Below are positions 1-9,832 of a stretch of DNA of 64,000 nt, piece after piece. Below the pieces are notes generated by a model. It made no database searches. It had not been told where the DNA came from and saw only the letters and a program-made list of their open reading frames with translations. Both the position numbers and the translations under genes were made by a program. This DNA is from Solimonas sp. SE-A11 (GTDB taxonomy: Bacteria > Pseudomonadota > Gammaproteobacteria > Nevskiales > Nevskiaceae): the NCBI RefSeq assembly GCF_030345715.1, contig NZ_JAUASX010000003.1, positions 62,001 to 126,000 of the forward strand, read 5' to 3'. How positions within the stretch are numbered: position 1 is the first letter of the stretch; each line of letters opens with the position of its first letter.

Positions 1-2
1 GG

Positions 3-86
3 CTCTCCCACGATCGCTCGATCAAGGGTTTATCGGGCGCGCACGCCGGGCTCTCGACACCAGATTACGAAAAGACCAAGAGATAA
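3..86 (+). CDS. possible C-terminal end of a gene entering from the left
   Basis: One frame is open from the window edge to a TAA at 84-86 (last residues STPDYEKTKR). Another frame is also open to a TAG at 91-93, so the reading frame is not certain. The piece is too short to assign a family. The hairpin at 284-313 further on could be this gene's terminator. Weak call. Confidence 0.2.
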   Translation, partial: LSHDRSIKGLSGAHAGLSTPDYEKTKR

Positions 87-283
87 GGGCTAGGGTGAGG
101 GGCGGCGGAGTTTCGCCAGAAGTAGGCGGCTCTAGGCAAAGCGCAGCGCACTCAGCCGTGCTGGCATTTCCCAAGGCGGGATGCGCTGCGCTTTCCCGCC
201 CTGCTGCGTGCTACATGCCGCTGATCCAGAAGGAAGGGGAGACGCGGTCGAAGCTGGCCTGGGAGCAACGATCTCTAGCGGGA

Positions 284-313
284 GACAAAGGCCGCCTCAT
301 GGCGGCCTTTGTC
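284..313. terminator. strong perfect hairpin, probable terminator
   Basis: Perfect 13-bp inverted repeat, GACAAAGGCCGCC and its complement, around a TCAT loop. The only T-rich part is the TTTGTCTT at the 3' foot, so it is an atypical rho-independent terminator. It most likely ends transcription from the left edge. The stretch 87-452 otherwise shows no convincing gene. Confidence 0.5.
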
Positions 314-452
314 TTGAAGGTGCACTCTGAAAACCTGATTCGCTCGTCACTTTGACACTGAGATGCCGCCGCTGAAACCATCCTGCAAAGTAGCCAGGTC
401 CTGCTCTTCGTTTCGCGGAGGCGCCCGGTTGCTTTTTATCCAAAGGAGAGAA

Positions 453-767
453 ATGAAAACGTTCGGTCTTACTGCAGTCCTTGTTGGTGCGGCTCTGCTT
501 TCCGGCTGCGCCGCCGCCCCCTTCCAGCCTGGCCTGCTGTTCTCGCAGCAGAAGATTCCGGTTGTCGCTCCGAATCAGGCGACTACCTGCGCCAAGACGG
601 GTACCGGCCAGGCCACCAACATCCTGGGATTGTTCGCTTTCGGTGACGCCAGCATTGCTACCGCCAAGAGCAGCGCCGGCATCTCGAAGGTCGACTCGGT
701 GGATATCTCGCACACTGGCATCTTGGGCCTGTATAGCTCGACCACGATCCAGGTCTGCGGCGAGTAA
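453..767 (+). CDS. TRL-like family lipoprotein
   Basis: Small 104-aa predicted lipoprotein. The start at 453 is chosen because AAAGGAGAG lies just upstream and the first residues form a lipoprotein signal peptide with lipobox LLSGC (Cys19). The mature part has a TG(T)GQATNILGLFAFGDAS block and a later repeat-like HTGILGLYSSTTIQVCGE end, the glycine/threonine-rich signature of TRL (tRNA-associated locus) proteins, a family of unknown function. A strong terminator follows immediately, so it is monocistronic. Upstream in-frame codons back to 363 lack a ribosome binding site and would bury the signal peptide. Confidence 0.75.
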   Translation: MKTFGLTAVLVGAALLSGCAAAPFQPGLLFSQQKIPVVAPNQATTCAKTGTGQATNILGLFAFGDASIATAKSSAGISKVDSVDISHTGILGLYSSTTIQVCGE

Positions 768-775
768 GCCTGTGC

Positions 776-804
776 AGAAGGCCAGCCTAGCTGGCCTTCT
801 TTTC
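776..804 (+). terminator. rho-independent terminator after the TRL-like gene
   Basis: 11-bp perfect stem (AGAAGGCCAGC / GCTGGCCTTCT) with a CTA loop followed by TTTC. It lies 8 bases after the TRL-like stop codon. Confidence 0.8.
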
Positions 805-886
805 TTGCGGCACTGGTCGCGGAGAGGGGTGAACCTTTACCCCGCATGGGGCGAATGCAGCGGGCCGGGAATCGCTGCCAGTCACA

Positions 887-1699
887 CTACCTGAACAACC
901 GCGCCCCTCTCTGTTTCACTCGCCGCTCCAGGGCGACGGCGGGCGCATGCGTTGCGCTTACCAGCCACTCCCGCTGCGGCTTCGACAAGCCCGTCAACTG
1001 CGGCAATACATGCAGGTCGTGATGCAGGCCGAGCAGGTCGCTGAGTTCCGCCAGCGACTTCGCGTCCACGGCGTGCTCGTCCAGCAGGGGATCGAGCAGG
1101 GTCTGGATGGCTTCCAGGCGCTTGGCTCGCTTGCGCCATTCGTGCAGGGCTTCGGCGTCCGCGACGATGCTGTCGCGGAAGGCCTGGCGGGCGCGTTTGT
1201 AGCTCTTGCGCAAGCCGCGGTGCAGGTCAGTGGGTTTGAGCTTTTTCTCGGGCAGGGCGGCGATCAGCGTGCGTGCCTGCTTCAGCAGCTTGCCGGCGGT
1301 GAGCAGGGCGCGCGGGGAGGGCTTCTGCCGGGCTTGCGCCAGTTGCCGCAGGCGTTGGCCCAGGGCTCGCCAGTCGGCGGCGCGGATGTCGATGGGGCGT
1401 TTCAGGCGCTTGAAGGTGTCCAGCGCCACGGCGGCTTCGCGTGAGCCTTCCAGGGCGTGGGCGGCGGTGCGCAGTTGCGGGTTCAGTTCCTGCGCGGAGC
1501 GCTTGACGGTGCGGCCGACGGGCAGGTCGCGCAGCAGGCGGCCGTAGGCGCGCAGGCGCTTGATGCTCTTGCGGGACTGGTGCACGCCGCGGGCGTCGCG
1601 GCGGCCCAGCGCGGCCTGCGCCCGTTCCAGTTCCTGCAGGGCCGCGATGCGCAGGGCGCTGGCGGGTGGCAGGGCCGGATCGGGCGCGGTGCGCTTCAT
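887..1699 (-). CDS. CHAD domain-containing protein
   Basis: 270-aa all-helical protein that is essentially one CHAD domain. The two hallmark basic histidine motifs are present: VHQSRKSIKRLRAYGRLLR near residue 40 and LHEWRKRAKRLEAI near residue 190. CHAD domains bind polyphosphate through such conserved His/Arg/Lys patches and often target proteins to polyphosphate granules. No CYTH domain is fused, so no triphosphatase activity is implied. Its start codon overlaps the stop of the upstream GST-like gene by 4 bp (ATGA), so the two are translationally coupled. Function beyond polyphosphate binding is unknown. Confidence 0.85.
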   Translation of the reverse strand: MKRTAPDPALPPASALRIAALQELERAQAALGRRDARGVHQSRKSIKRLRAYGRLLRDLPVGRTVKRSAQELNPQLRTAAHALEGSREAAVALDTFKRLKRPIDIRAADWRALGQRLRQLAQARQKPSPRALLTAGKLLKQARTLIAALPEKKLKPTDLHRGLRKSYKRARQAFRDSIVADAEALHEWRKRAKRLEAIQTLLDPLLDEHAVDAKSLAELSDLLGLHHDLHVLPQLTGLSKPQREWLVSATHAPAVALERRVKQRGARLFR

Positions 1700-2469
1700 C
1701 CGGCGTAGGTCCGGTCCAGGTACTTCACGATGGCAGCGGATTCGTACATCTCGGTGCCGGTGTTGGGATCGATCAGGTACGGCACCTGCACTTGGCCGGT
1801 GCGCTCCAGCAGGGCCTTGCGGTTGCGGCTGGTGTCCTTGGGGCCCTTGAACAGCTTGTCGCGGAAGGACGGCGGGCCCATGTCACTCATGCGGGCCTTG
1901 CCGGTGCTGCGCAGCAGGTAGGGCAGCTCCAGCTCGCACAGCGCCTCGCGCGCCAGGCGCGAGTAGGGGCTGGACTCGAAGCTGTACAGCTCCAGCGGCT
2001 TCTTCGGCGGCTTGGACACGCGCATGCGCAGGCCGCGCGGGCCGCGCCAGGAGCGGGCGGCGGTGGCGGCCATGGAGCCGGCCAGTACCAGCTGGCGGCG
2101 CAGGCCCTGCGGCTTGCGCACCGGGCCGCCGTAGGTCTTGCCGAGGTAGGCGACGATGTCGGCGGCCTCGTAGAGGCGCGCGCCGGTGTTGGGGTCCACC
2201 AGGAAGGGGTACTGCTGCTTGCCCCCCAGGGTCTGCACCTTGGAGCGGAAGCGCCTGCCGTCCTTGGGGCAGGGGTAGATCATGGCGTCCAGGTCCAGCT
2301 CGGTCAGCGCCTCGCGCACCAGGCGGCAATGCGGGCAGGCCTCGAATTCGTAGAGCTCCAGCGGCTTGAGCGGCAGGCGCTCCGCCGGGCGCTGGGTCAT
2401 GCTGCCGCGCCAGGCGGCGAAGGTGCTGGCGAGGACCGAGGTGCCGACTTCGAGGGTGCGCTGGATCAT
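1696..2469 (-). CDS. tandem glutaredoxin/GST N-terminal domain protein
   Basis: 257-aa protein built from two thioredoxin-fold GST_N-like domains. The first (about residues 36-115) carries ACPHCRLVREAL, a CPHC redox-type motif; the second (about 158-257) has SSPYSRLAREAL, with both cysteines replaced by serines. Each domain ends with a DPNTG...YESAAI/YEAADI VxYL block, the glutathione-recognition segment of GSTs. No alpha-helical GST C-terminal domain follows either copy. One domain looks redox-competent and the other probably only binds. Coupled to the CHAD gene by a 4-bp overlap. Substrate unknown. Confidence 0.75.
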   Translation of the reverse strand: MIQRTLEVGTSVLASTFAAWRGSMTQRPAERLPLKPLELYEFEACPHCRLVREALTELDLDAMIYPCPKDGRRFRSKVQTLGGKQQYPFLVDPNTGARLYEAADIVAYLGKTYGGPVRKPQGLRRQLVLAGSMAATAARSWRGPRGLRMRVSKPPKKPLELYSFESSPYSRLAREALCELELPYLLRSTGKARMSDMGPPSFRDKLFKGPKDTSRNRKALLERTGQVQVPYLIDPNTGTEMYESAAIVKYLDRTYAG

Positions 2470-2478
2470 GGGGCGGGC

Positions 2479-3465
2479 TTAAGGGGTCGTGGCCTTGCGG
2501 CGGAATACCGAGAGGCGATTTCCGATGGGTGAGACGTTGTCGCCGAGGATACCTTTCTCGGTGACGAGGATGTCGGTAGGCGCGAACAGCGGCGGCTGGC
2601 CCAGCCGCACCTGGGAGGGGAAGCTGAAGCTCAGCAGCGAGGTGCTGGAGACCACGCTGCCGTCGGGGCCCACCAGGCTGATCTGGCTGGTGCCGAAGCC
2701 GGCCACCAGGAAGGAGTCGCGCACGAGGCTGAAGTCGTCCGGCACCGTCAGCAGGCTCGCCACCTGCCGGCCGGCGCTGGCGCTGCCGTCGGGCTGGATG
2801 TCATAGGCGCGGATCTCGGCCAGGCCGCCGAGGCCGGTGTTGCTGACGTAGATCGTGTTTCCGCTGCGCTGCACGCCGTTGGGGCCGAGCAGCCCCTGGC
2901 GGGTCCAGACCTCGTCGGTCACCACTTTCATGGGGTCGAGCGGATCCAGCTTCAGGCGGCGCACCTGGGGGTTGGGCAGCGCATTGGTGGCCAGCGGGCC
3001 GTTGGCCAGGAACAGGGTGTTGTCCGGGCCGTCGGCCAGGCCGTTGGGCGCGGCGATGTCGTACTGGTGGATCGGCTGCAGCCGGGGCTGCGCGGTGAGG
3101 CGGGCCGCATAGAGCTGCTTGTCGAAGCAGTTGGCGTAGAGCGTGTTGCGCTGGATGGCCAGGCCGGTGAAGTTGCAGCTGCCCTCCAGCAGCGGCGTGG
3201 CGACCCACTCCGTGCCGTTGCGCGTGATCTCGAAGACGTTGGTGCCGCCGGAAACGAACAGGCGGCCGTCGGGGGAGAACAGCAGGTTCTCGGCATCGGG
3301 AATGGTCAGCAGCACGGTCTTCTCGCCGCAGCTGTTGGCGACGCAGAGCGTGGCGGGGTCCACGGTGCTGTTGCGGCCGTCGTCGCCGCTGCCGTCACCG
3401 CCGTCGCTGCTGCAGCCGGCCAGCAGCAGGGCGGCTGCCAGGGCTGCCCAGGTCTTCGTCCTCAT
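2479..3465 (-). CDS. lipoprotein with NHL/SMP-30-like propeller
   Basis: 328-aa predicted lipoprotein. The start at 3465 follows GGAGAG and gives a signal peptide with lipobox LLAGC (Cys18), followed by a Ser/Asp/Gly-rich tether. The rest contains repeated short beta motifs (ENLLFSPDGRLFVSGG, NGLADGPDNTLFLANG, GPNGVQRSGNTIYVSN) typical of six-bladed NHL/SMP-30-like propellers. Family members include lactonases and binding scaffolds; the metal ligands of true SMP-30 lactonases cannot be confirmed by eye. Probably anchored in the outer membrane facing the periplasm. Confidence 0.65.
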   Translation of the reverse strand: MRTKTWAALAAALLLAGCSSDGGDGSGDDGRNSTVDPATLCVANSCGEKTVLLTIPDAENLLFSPDGRLFVSGGTNVFEITRNGTEWVATPLLEGSCNFTGLAIQRNTLYANCFDKQLYAARLTAQPRLQPIHQYDIAAPNGLADGPDNTLFLANGPLATNALPNPQVRRLKLDPLDPMKVVTDEVWTRQGLLGPNGVQRSGNTIYVSNTGLGGLAEIRAYDIQPDGSASAGRQVASLLTVPDDFSLVRDSFLVAGFGTSQISLVGPDGSVVSSTSLLSFSFPSQVRLGQPPLFAPTDILVTEKGILGDNVSPIGNRLSVFRRKATTP

Positions 3466-3501
3466 CCTGCTCTCCTCGAAAGTCTTATGTTTTTCCAACG
3501 C

Positions 3502-3531
3502 AAAAGGGGCGGCCTCGCGGCCGCCCCTTTT
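3502..3531 (-). terminator. terminator after the thiolase gene
   Basis: 13-bp perfect stem AAAAGGGGCGGCC / GGCCGCCCCTTTT with a 4-base loop, 20 bases beyond the thiolase stop. A/T tracts are built into the stem so it could work in both directions. Confidence 0.75.
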
Positions 3532-3550
3532 CAAGCCGCAGCTGCGGTTT

Positions 3551-4735
<1,185 letters not shown>

Positions 4736-4884
4736 CGGAAGGAAATCCTGCGCTGGGTGTCTGGTTTATGGGGCGCGCATTATCGCATTGCCGCCGCTGG
4801 CCTGACTCACCCTCCCGGGTAGTTGCCCGTGACTGCGGGCGCGATGCCGAAAAAATCCTGTGGAATCCTTAGAATGGAGATCGG

Positions 4885-5391
4885 TTGATTGGTGCTCCCA
4901 TGTCCAGGCTCGTCGAACAGATTGCGGAACTCCTGCTGCGCCGCGGCGAGATGCTGGCCTGCGCCGAATCCTGCACCGGCGGGCTGATCGCCAAGACCCT
5001 GACCGACCTGGCCGGCTCCTCCGCCTGGTTCGAGCGTGGCCTGGTTACCTATTCCAACCTCTCCAAGACCGAACTGCTGGGCGTGCCGCAGGCCGTGCTG
5101 GACGAGCATGGCGCGGTCAGCGGTCCCACCGTGGAGGCGATGGGGCAGGGGTTGATCCAGCGCACCCCGGCGCAGTGGGGCATCTCGGTGAGCGGTGTCG
5201 CCGGCCCCTCCGGTGGCAGCCCCGCCAAGCCGGTCGGCACGGTCTGGATCGGCTGGTCGCGCCGCCAACCGGGTGGAGCGGTGGCCGAGGCGCAGCATAA
5301 CCTGTTTGCCGGGGACCGCGAGGGCATCCGCGAGCAGGCCCTGCAGGTGGCCCTGGAAGGGCTGCGGCAGCGGCTGGAGTCGGCGTCATGA
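4885..5391 (+). CDS. pncC: nicotinamide-nucleotide amidohydrolase (CinA C-terminal)
   Basis: 168-aa stand-alone CinA C-terminal domain, which deamidates NMN to nicotinate mononucleotide in pyridine nucleotide salvage. Motifs seen: AESCTGGLIAKTLTDLAGSS (catalytic Ser/Lys region), ERGLVTYSN, SVSGVAGPSGGS and KPVGTVWIGW. The start is uncertain: TTG at 4885 has GGAG five bases upstream and aligns in length with the Escherichia coli protein, while ATG at 4900 lacks a well-placed ribosome site. It precedes recA as in most gammaproteobacteria, but two genes are inserted between. Its stop overlaps the thpR start by 4 bp. Confidence 0.9.
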   Translation: MIGAPMSRLVEQIAELLLRRGEMLACAESCTGGLIAKTLTDLAGSSAWFERGLVTYSNLSKTELLGVPQAVLDEHGAVSGPTVEAMGQGLIQRTPAQWGISVSGVAGPSGGSPAKPVGTVWIGWSRRQPGGAVAEAQHNLFAGDREGIREQALQVALEGLRQRLESAS

Positions 5392-5981
5392 TGCTCAAGC
5401 TCAACCGCCTGTTCTTCGCGCTGTGGCCGGGCGAGGCCCAGCGCCGCGCCTGCGACGAGGCGGCCCGCGAGCTGCGCCTGAAGATGCAGCCGGGCGGCTA
5501 CCTGTCCAGCCCGGATCGCTACCACATCACCCTGCTGTTCCTCGGCGACACCGTCTCGCCGGAGTCGGAGGCGGCGGCGCTGAAGGCCGCGGCCAAGGTC
5601 CGGGCGGCGCCGTTCGCCCTGAACCTGGAGCTGGCGAGCAGCTTCCGCGCCAACAAGAAGATTCCCTGGTGGCTGGGACCGCGCGAGACCCCGGCGGGGT
5701 TGACGCAGCTCTACGACCGCCTCAACGAGGCCATGCTGTCGGCGCGCGTGCTGCCGGAGCGTATGAAGTTCGTGCCGCACCTGACGATCCTGCGCGACGC
5801 CCACTTACCGCTGCCGGTGACGCCGATCAGGCCCGTGGCCTGGAACGTGGACGAGTTCGTGCTGCTGCGCAGCCGCCTGGACCAGAAGCCGATGAACTAT
5901 GAGATTCTGGGTCGCTGGTCACTGGATGGCAGCGCGCCGCCGCCCCCGCCGCCGTCGCAGGAGCAGCTGGGGCTGTTCTAG
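5388..5981 (+). CDS. thpR: RNA 2',3'-cyclic phosphodiesterase
   Basis: 197-aa 2H phosphoesterase of the ThpR/LigT family, which opens 2',3'-cyclic phosphates at RNA ends to 2'-phosphates. Both catalytic HxTx motifs are visible: RYHITLLFLG near residue 45 and VPHLTILRD near residue 128. A proline run (PPPPPP) and QLGLF tail form a disordered C-terminus. Translationally coupled to pncC through an ATGA overlap; a second ATG one codon later is an alternative start. Confidence 0.88.
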   Translation: MMLKLNRLFFALWPGEAQRRACDEAARELRLKMQPGGYLSSPDRYHITLLFLGDTVSPESEAAALKAAAKVRAAPFALNLELASSFRANKKIPWWLGPRETPAGLTQLYDRLNEAMLSARVLPERMKFVPHLTILRDAHLPLPVTPIRPVAWNVDEFVLLRSRLDQKPMNYEILGRWSLDGSAPPPPPPSQEQLGLF

Positions 5982-6007
5982 GCGCTGCCTTCAAGCGCCG
6001 CAAATGC

Positions 6008-6045
6008 AAAAGGCCCGGGCGAACATCTCCGCCCGGGCCTTTTTT
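6008..6045. terminator. bidirectional terminator between convergent genes
   Basis: 10-bp GC stem (GGCCCGGGCG / CGCCCGGGCC) flanked by AAAA on the left and TTTTTT on the right. It sits between thpR (plus) and the esterase gene (minus) and can serve both. Confidence 0.88.
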
Positions 6046-6054
6046 CGTGATGCC

Positions 6055-7119
6055 TCAGGGCAGCGAGTACTGCTCGAAGAAGCTCCAGGCGGCCAGCGTG
6101 CCGCTGAAGTCGCGCGAGGTGCGGCCCAGGCCCACGGCGTAGGCGTCGTTGCCGTTCGGCCAGGTGTGGCCGCCGTCCTTGATCACGTACATCTCCACCG
6201 CGCCGCCCGAGGCGCAGCTGTCGTTGCGCAGCAGGGTAGTGGTGGTCTTGTCCTGGGTGCTGATGTCCGGCAGCGCCAGGCTGGTGACCTTGCTGGTGTC
6301 GCAGTTGTGGATGCCCATCCAGCGGTTCAGCGTGTCCGGGCCGGACAGCAGGGCCCAGGCGCTGGTGCGGGAGTAGGACACGCGGCTGTCGCTGGTGCCC
6401 AGCATGAAGGTCATCGGCACGGCGCGCGAGGGGCTGCAGGCGCGGCTCTGGCCCTGCCACATGGTCGCGACGACCGAGGCGCCAGCGGCGATCAGGTCCG
6501 GGCGCTCGCAGGCGAAGCGGGTGGTCATGAAGCCGCCGTTGGACATGCCGGCCATGTAGACGCGCTTGGCGTTGAGGCCGTGCTTGGCCACGCTGGACTG
6601 GATCACCGTCGCCAGGAATCCGACGTCGTCGGTCTTGCTGCTGCTGGTGGGGTCGGCGTTCCACTTCTTGCTGATGCCCTCGGGCACGATCACCCAGGCG
6701 CCCTGGTCGCGGGCCAGCTCGCCGGCATAGGCCATGTTGGCGATGTCGGTGCGGCTGCCGCCGTTGAAGTGCAGCAGCACCACCACCGGCGCCGGGGTCA
6801 CCGAGGCGACCTTGGGCTTGATGAACAGCACGGTGCGCGCCTTGCCCTGGTGGGTGAAGGTCTCTTCAAAGCTCTCCGTGCCCTCGGTCGGCGCCAGGTA
6901 CTGGCGCGACAGGTGCAGGAAGGACAGGCCCAGGCCGCGGCCGAGGCCGCCGATCAGGCCGGAACCCAGGTTGCCGAAGCCCTCGCCCAGGCCGTCGCCC
7001 AGGCGGCCGAGGCCGTCGGCCCAGCCGTCATAGATCGCGCCCAGGTCGAGCGCGGCGGAGCTCACGCCCGGCGCAACGGCGACACAACAGGCCAGCAAAG
7101 CGGCAGAAATCCGGCGCAT
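6055..7119 (-). CDS. secreted PHB depolymerase/feruloyl-esterase-like hydrolase
   Basis: 354-aa alpha/beta hydrolase of the LpqC/PHB-depolymerase-like family. The start at 7119 is preferred because AGGGG lies nine bases upstream and it opens with a signal peptide (MRRISAALLACCVAVAPGVSSA). Nucleophile elbow GMSNGGF fits GxSxG; VVLLHFNGG forms the oxyanion-hole strand; GGHTWP near the C-terminus supplies the catalytic His. Between the signal peptide and the catalytic domain is a Gly/Leu-rich amphipathic stretch (LGRLGDGLGEGFGNLGSG) that may contact membrane. A second family member lies at 30150-31058. Substrate (polyester or feruloyl ester) cannot be told. Confidence 0.82.
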   Translation of the reverse strand: MRRISAALLACCVAVAPGVSSAALDLGAIYDGWADGLGRLGDGLGEGFGNLGSGLIGGLGRGLGLSFLHLSRQYLAPTEGTESFEETFTHQGKARTVLFIKPKVASVTPAPVVVLLHFNGGSRTDIANMAYAGELARDQGAWVIVPEGISKKWNADPTSSSKTDDVGFLATVIQSSVAKHGLNAKRVYMAGMSNGGFMTTRFACERPDLIAAGASVVATMWQGQSRACSPSRAVPMTFMLGTSDSRVSYSRTSAWALLSGPDTLNRWMGIHNCDTSKVTSLALPDISTQDKTTTTLLRNDSCASGGAVEMYVIKDGGHTWPNGNDAYAVGLGRTSRDFSGTLAAWSFFEQYSLP

Positions 7120-7280
7120 GAACCCCATCCCCTGAAAACACGAACAATGGGACATAGTGTAGCCCCTGGCGGCGATCGCCGCCGTGACGTGGTATACGGT
7201 CCCCTGTCGTCCCACGCCGCCGGTCGCTGTGGGATAATTGCCTACGCTGAATTCTCTACATTCCCCGAGCCCCGAACGCC

Positions 7281-8339
7281 ATGGATCCGAACCGCCAGAA
7301 AGCACTAGAAGCCGCCCTATCCCAGATCGAGAAGCAGTTCGGAAAAGGCGCCATCATGAAGATGACGCCGGGCGAAGGCCCCAAGGACGTCGAGGTCATT
7401 TCCACCGGTTCGCTGACCCTGGACATGGCGCTGGGTATCGGCGGCCTGCCGCGCGGCCGCGTCGTGGAGATCTACGGCCCTGAATCCTCGGGCAAGACCA
7501 CCCTGACCCTGCACGCCGTGGCCGAGTGCCAGAAGGCTGGCGGCGTCGCCGCCTTCATCGACGCCGAGCACGCCCTGGACGTGAACTACGCCCAGAAGCT
7601 GGGCGTGAAGATCGACGAACTGGTGATCTCGCAGCCGGACACCGGCGAGCAGGCGCTGGAAATCTGCGACATGCTGGTGCGCTCCAACAGCGTCGACATC
7701 ATCATCATCGACTCCGTGGCGGCCCTGGTGCCCAAGGCGGAAATCGAGGGCGAGATGGGCGACTCCAGCGTCGGCGTGCAGGCCCGCCTGATGTCGCAGG
7801 CGCTGCGCAAGCTCACCGGCAACATCTCGCGCTCCAAGTGCATGGTGATCTTCATCAACCAGATCCGCATGAAGATCGGCGTGATGTACGGCTCGCCGGA
7901 AACCACCACGGGCGGCAACGCGCTGAAGTTCTACTCCTCGGTGCGCCTGGACATCCGCCGCACCGGCGCGATCAAGAAGGGCGAAGAGGTCATCGGCAAC
8001 GAGACCCGCGTCAAGATCGTCAAGAACAAGATGGCGCCCCCGTTCCGCGAGGCCCACTTCGAGATCCTCTACAACGAGGGCATCTCCAAGCTCGGTGAGC
8101 TGATCGACCTGGGCGTGGACAACGGCCTGGTGGAGAAGTCCGGCGCCTGGTTCGCCTATGACGGCAACAAGATCGGCCAGGGCAAGGACAACGCGCGCAC
8201 CTACCTGCGTGAGAATCCCGAGATCGCCGCCAAGCTGGAAGCCTCCATCCGCGAGAAGCTGAACCCGAAGGCGGCTGCGGCAGCCCCTGCCGCCGCGCCG
8301 GCCCCGGCCAGTGGCAAGGCCGCTTCGGTCAGCAAGTAA
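7281..8339 (+). CDS. recA: recombinase RecA
   Basis: 352-aa RecA, the ATP-dependent strand-exchange protein that also activates LexA self-cleavage. Walker A GPESSGKT at residues 66-73, the MAW region, loop L2 with [18 protein letters not shown], and a C-terminal Ala/Pro tail are all present. It is followed after 11 bases by recX. I could not recognise a canonical CTGT-N8-ACAG SOS box in 7190-7280, so the LexA site may be of another type. Confidence 0.98.
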   Translation: MDPNRQKALEAALSQIEKQFGKGAIMKMTPGEGPKDVEVISTGSLTLDMALGIGGLPRGRVVEIYGPESSGKTTLTLHAVAECQKAGGVAAFIDAEHALDVNYAQKLGVKIDELVISQPDTGEQALEICDMLVRSNSVDIIIIDSVAALVPKAEIEGEMGDSSVGVQARLMSQALRKLTGNISRSKCMVIFINQIRMKIGVMYGSPETTTGGNALKFYSSVRLDIRRTGAIKKGEEVIGNETRVKIVKNKMAPPFREAHFEILYNEGISKLGELIDLGVDNGLVEKSGAWFAYDGNKIGQGKDNARTYLRENPEIAAKLEASIREKLNPKAAAAAPAAAPAPASGKAASVSK

Positions 8340-8350
8340 GTCCCTGAGGC

Positions 8351-8845
8351 ATGCGCGGAGGCAACAAGCCGCGCAAGCCGCTCGACGCCGCTGGCGCCCG
8401 CGACTCCGCGTTGCGGGCGCTCGGCCGGCGCGAGCATTCCGCCGCCGAGCTCAAGGCCAAGCTGCAGCGCCGAGGCCTGGAGACCGATGTCGCCGCCGAG
8501 GTGGTGGGCGACCTGTCGGAACGCGGCTGGCAGTCCGATACCCGTTACGCCGAGATGCTGGTGCGCAATCGCGTGCGGCAGGGTTACGGCCGCCTGCGGA
8601 TCGTGGCGGAGCTGGAGGCGGCGCGGGTGCCGCGCGAGGAGATCACCGCCGCCCTGGCGGCGGCAGCCTGTGACTGGACGGAACTGGCCTGCGCGCTGCA
8701 GCGCCGGCGCTTCGGCGGCCCGCCCGCGGGGGCGGCCGAGTGGCAGAAGCAGTACCGCTTCCTGGCTGGGCGCGGGTTCGAGTCCGGCCCGGCACGCGCC
8801 GCCCTCAAGGGCGGGGCGCAGGAACCGGAGACAGACCCGGAATAA
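8351..8845 (+). CDS. recX: regulatory protein RecX
   Basis: 164-aa RecX, which caps RecA filaments and inhibits RecA activities. Three three-helix repeats are visible, with ALRALGRREHSAAELKAKLQRRG first and QGYGRLRIVAELEAARV in the middle repeat. Directly downstream of recA and presumably transcribed by read-through. Its last 41 bases overlap the end of the convergent patatin gene. Confidence 0.93.
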   Translation: MRGGNKPRKPLDAAGARDSALRALGRREHSAAELKAKLQRRGLETDVAAEVVGDLSERGWQSDTRYAEMLVRNRVRQGYGRLRIVAELEAARVPREEITAALAAAACDWTELACALQRRRFGGPPAGAAEWQKQYRFLAGRGFESGPARAALKGGAQEPETDPE

Positions 8846-9791
8846 CCGCGGGGTTCACCGCCGGCACCGGGGCCGGCACCACCGGCGGCGCCATGCGCGC
8901 TGCCAGCTTGTCGCGAATCTGCGGCATCGCCGCCAGTGCGGCGCGCTCGCCCTGCAGGATCGCCATCTGCTTGCTCTCGAAATCGGTGGCCGTGATGCGG
9001 CCCAGGTCCGGCTTGATGATGATGTCGGCCTGCGGCAGTTCGGCGGCGCGGATCGACTGGCCCATGATGTCGAAGGTGCGCATCAGTACGTCGAACTTGC
9101 CCTCGCTGGCAGTGCCGGCGGGCGGGGTGGAGACGTCCACCGCGATAATGAAGGTAGCGCCCATCTGGCGGGCGTAGCGGATCGGTACCGGGCTCACAAG
9201 GCCGCCGTCGACGTATTCGTGCCCGCCAATCTGCACCGGCTGGAAAACGCCCGGCACAGAGGACGAGGCGCGCACCGCCTGGCCCAGGTTGCCGCGCTGG
9301 AACAGCACGCCCTCGCCGCTGTCGAGCCGAGCCGCCACGCAGGCGAAGGGAATCTGCAGCTTCTCGATCGGCTTCTGCTTGACCGCGTTGTTGATGAAGT
9401 TCTGCAGCGCCTCACCGCGGATCAGGCCCTTGCCGAACATGGACCAGTCGGCCACCGTGGCGCGGTCCAGAGCGAAGGCCATCTCCTGCAGGTCAAAGCC
9501 GTTGAAGCCGGCGGCATACAGCGCGCCGGCCACGCTGCCGGCGCTGGTGCCCACCACCATGTCTGGCTTCAGGCCCTGGGCGTCCAGCATCTTCAGCACG
9601 CCCACGTGGGCGAAGCCCCGCGCGCCGCCACCGCCGAGCACCAGCGCCACCTTGGTCGGCGGGGGCGGGGGAGGCGGCGGAGGGGGCTGCTCCACGACCG
9701 GGGGCGGGACCGGCGCGGGCGTGGAGCAGCCGGCCAGCGACAGCAGCAGGGCGAGGCCGAGGCCGCGCAGCAGGAAGGGCATGGAGTTCAT
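8805..9791 (-). CDS. patatin-like phospholipase lipoprotein (RssA-like)
   Basis: 328-aa predicted lipoprotein with a patatin phospholipase domain. Lipobox LLSLAGC (Cys22) is followed by a striking polyproline tether (PPPPPPPPPP, about residues 36-46). The catalytic core has the oxyanion loop GGGGARGFAHVG, nucleophile elbow GTSAGS and the Asp motif YVDGGLVSPVP, so the Ser-Asp dyad is intact. Closest to the RssA/YchK type. Converges on recX with a 41-bp overlap of coding ends. Substrate probably phospholipid or lysophospholipid on the periplasmic side. Confidence 0.85.
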   Translation of the reverse strand: MNSMPFLLRGLGLALLLSLAGCSTPAPVPPPVVEQPPPPPPPPPPTKVALVLGGGGARGFAHVGVLKMLDAQGLKPDMVVGTSAGSVAGALYAAGFNGFDLQEMAFALDRATVADWSMFGKGLIRGEALQNFINNAVKQKPIEKLQIPFACVAARLDSGEGVLFQRGNLGQAVRASSSVPGVFQPVQIGGHEYVDGGLVSPVPIRYARQMGATFIIAVDVSTPPAGTASEGKFDVLMRTFDIMGQSIRAAELPQADIIIKPDLGRITATDFESKQMAILQGERAALAAMPQIRDKLAARMAPPVVPAPVPAVNPAVIPGLSPVPAPRP

Positions 9792-9832
9792 GGGGGCATT
9801 TTAGGCAAGACGGCGTGAAGTTGCCGTGGCGG

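Noticed and set aside
95-355. 86-codon frame at the left edge
   Set aside because: Runs through a strong terminator-like hairpin, no ribosome binding site, no domain.
7190-7280. SOS (LexA) box upstream of recA
   Set aside because: No CTGT-N8-ACAG or other convincing dyad could be seen; not reported as a feature.
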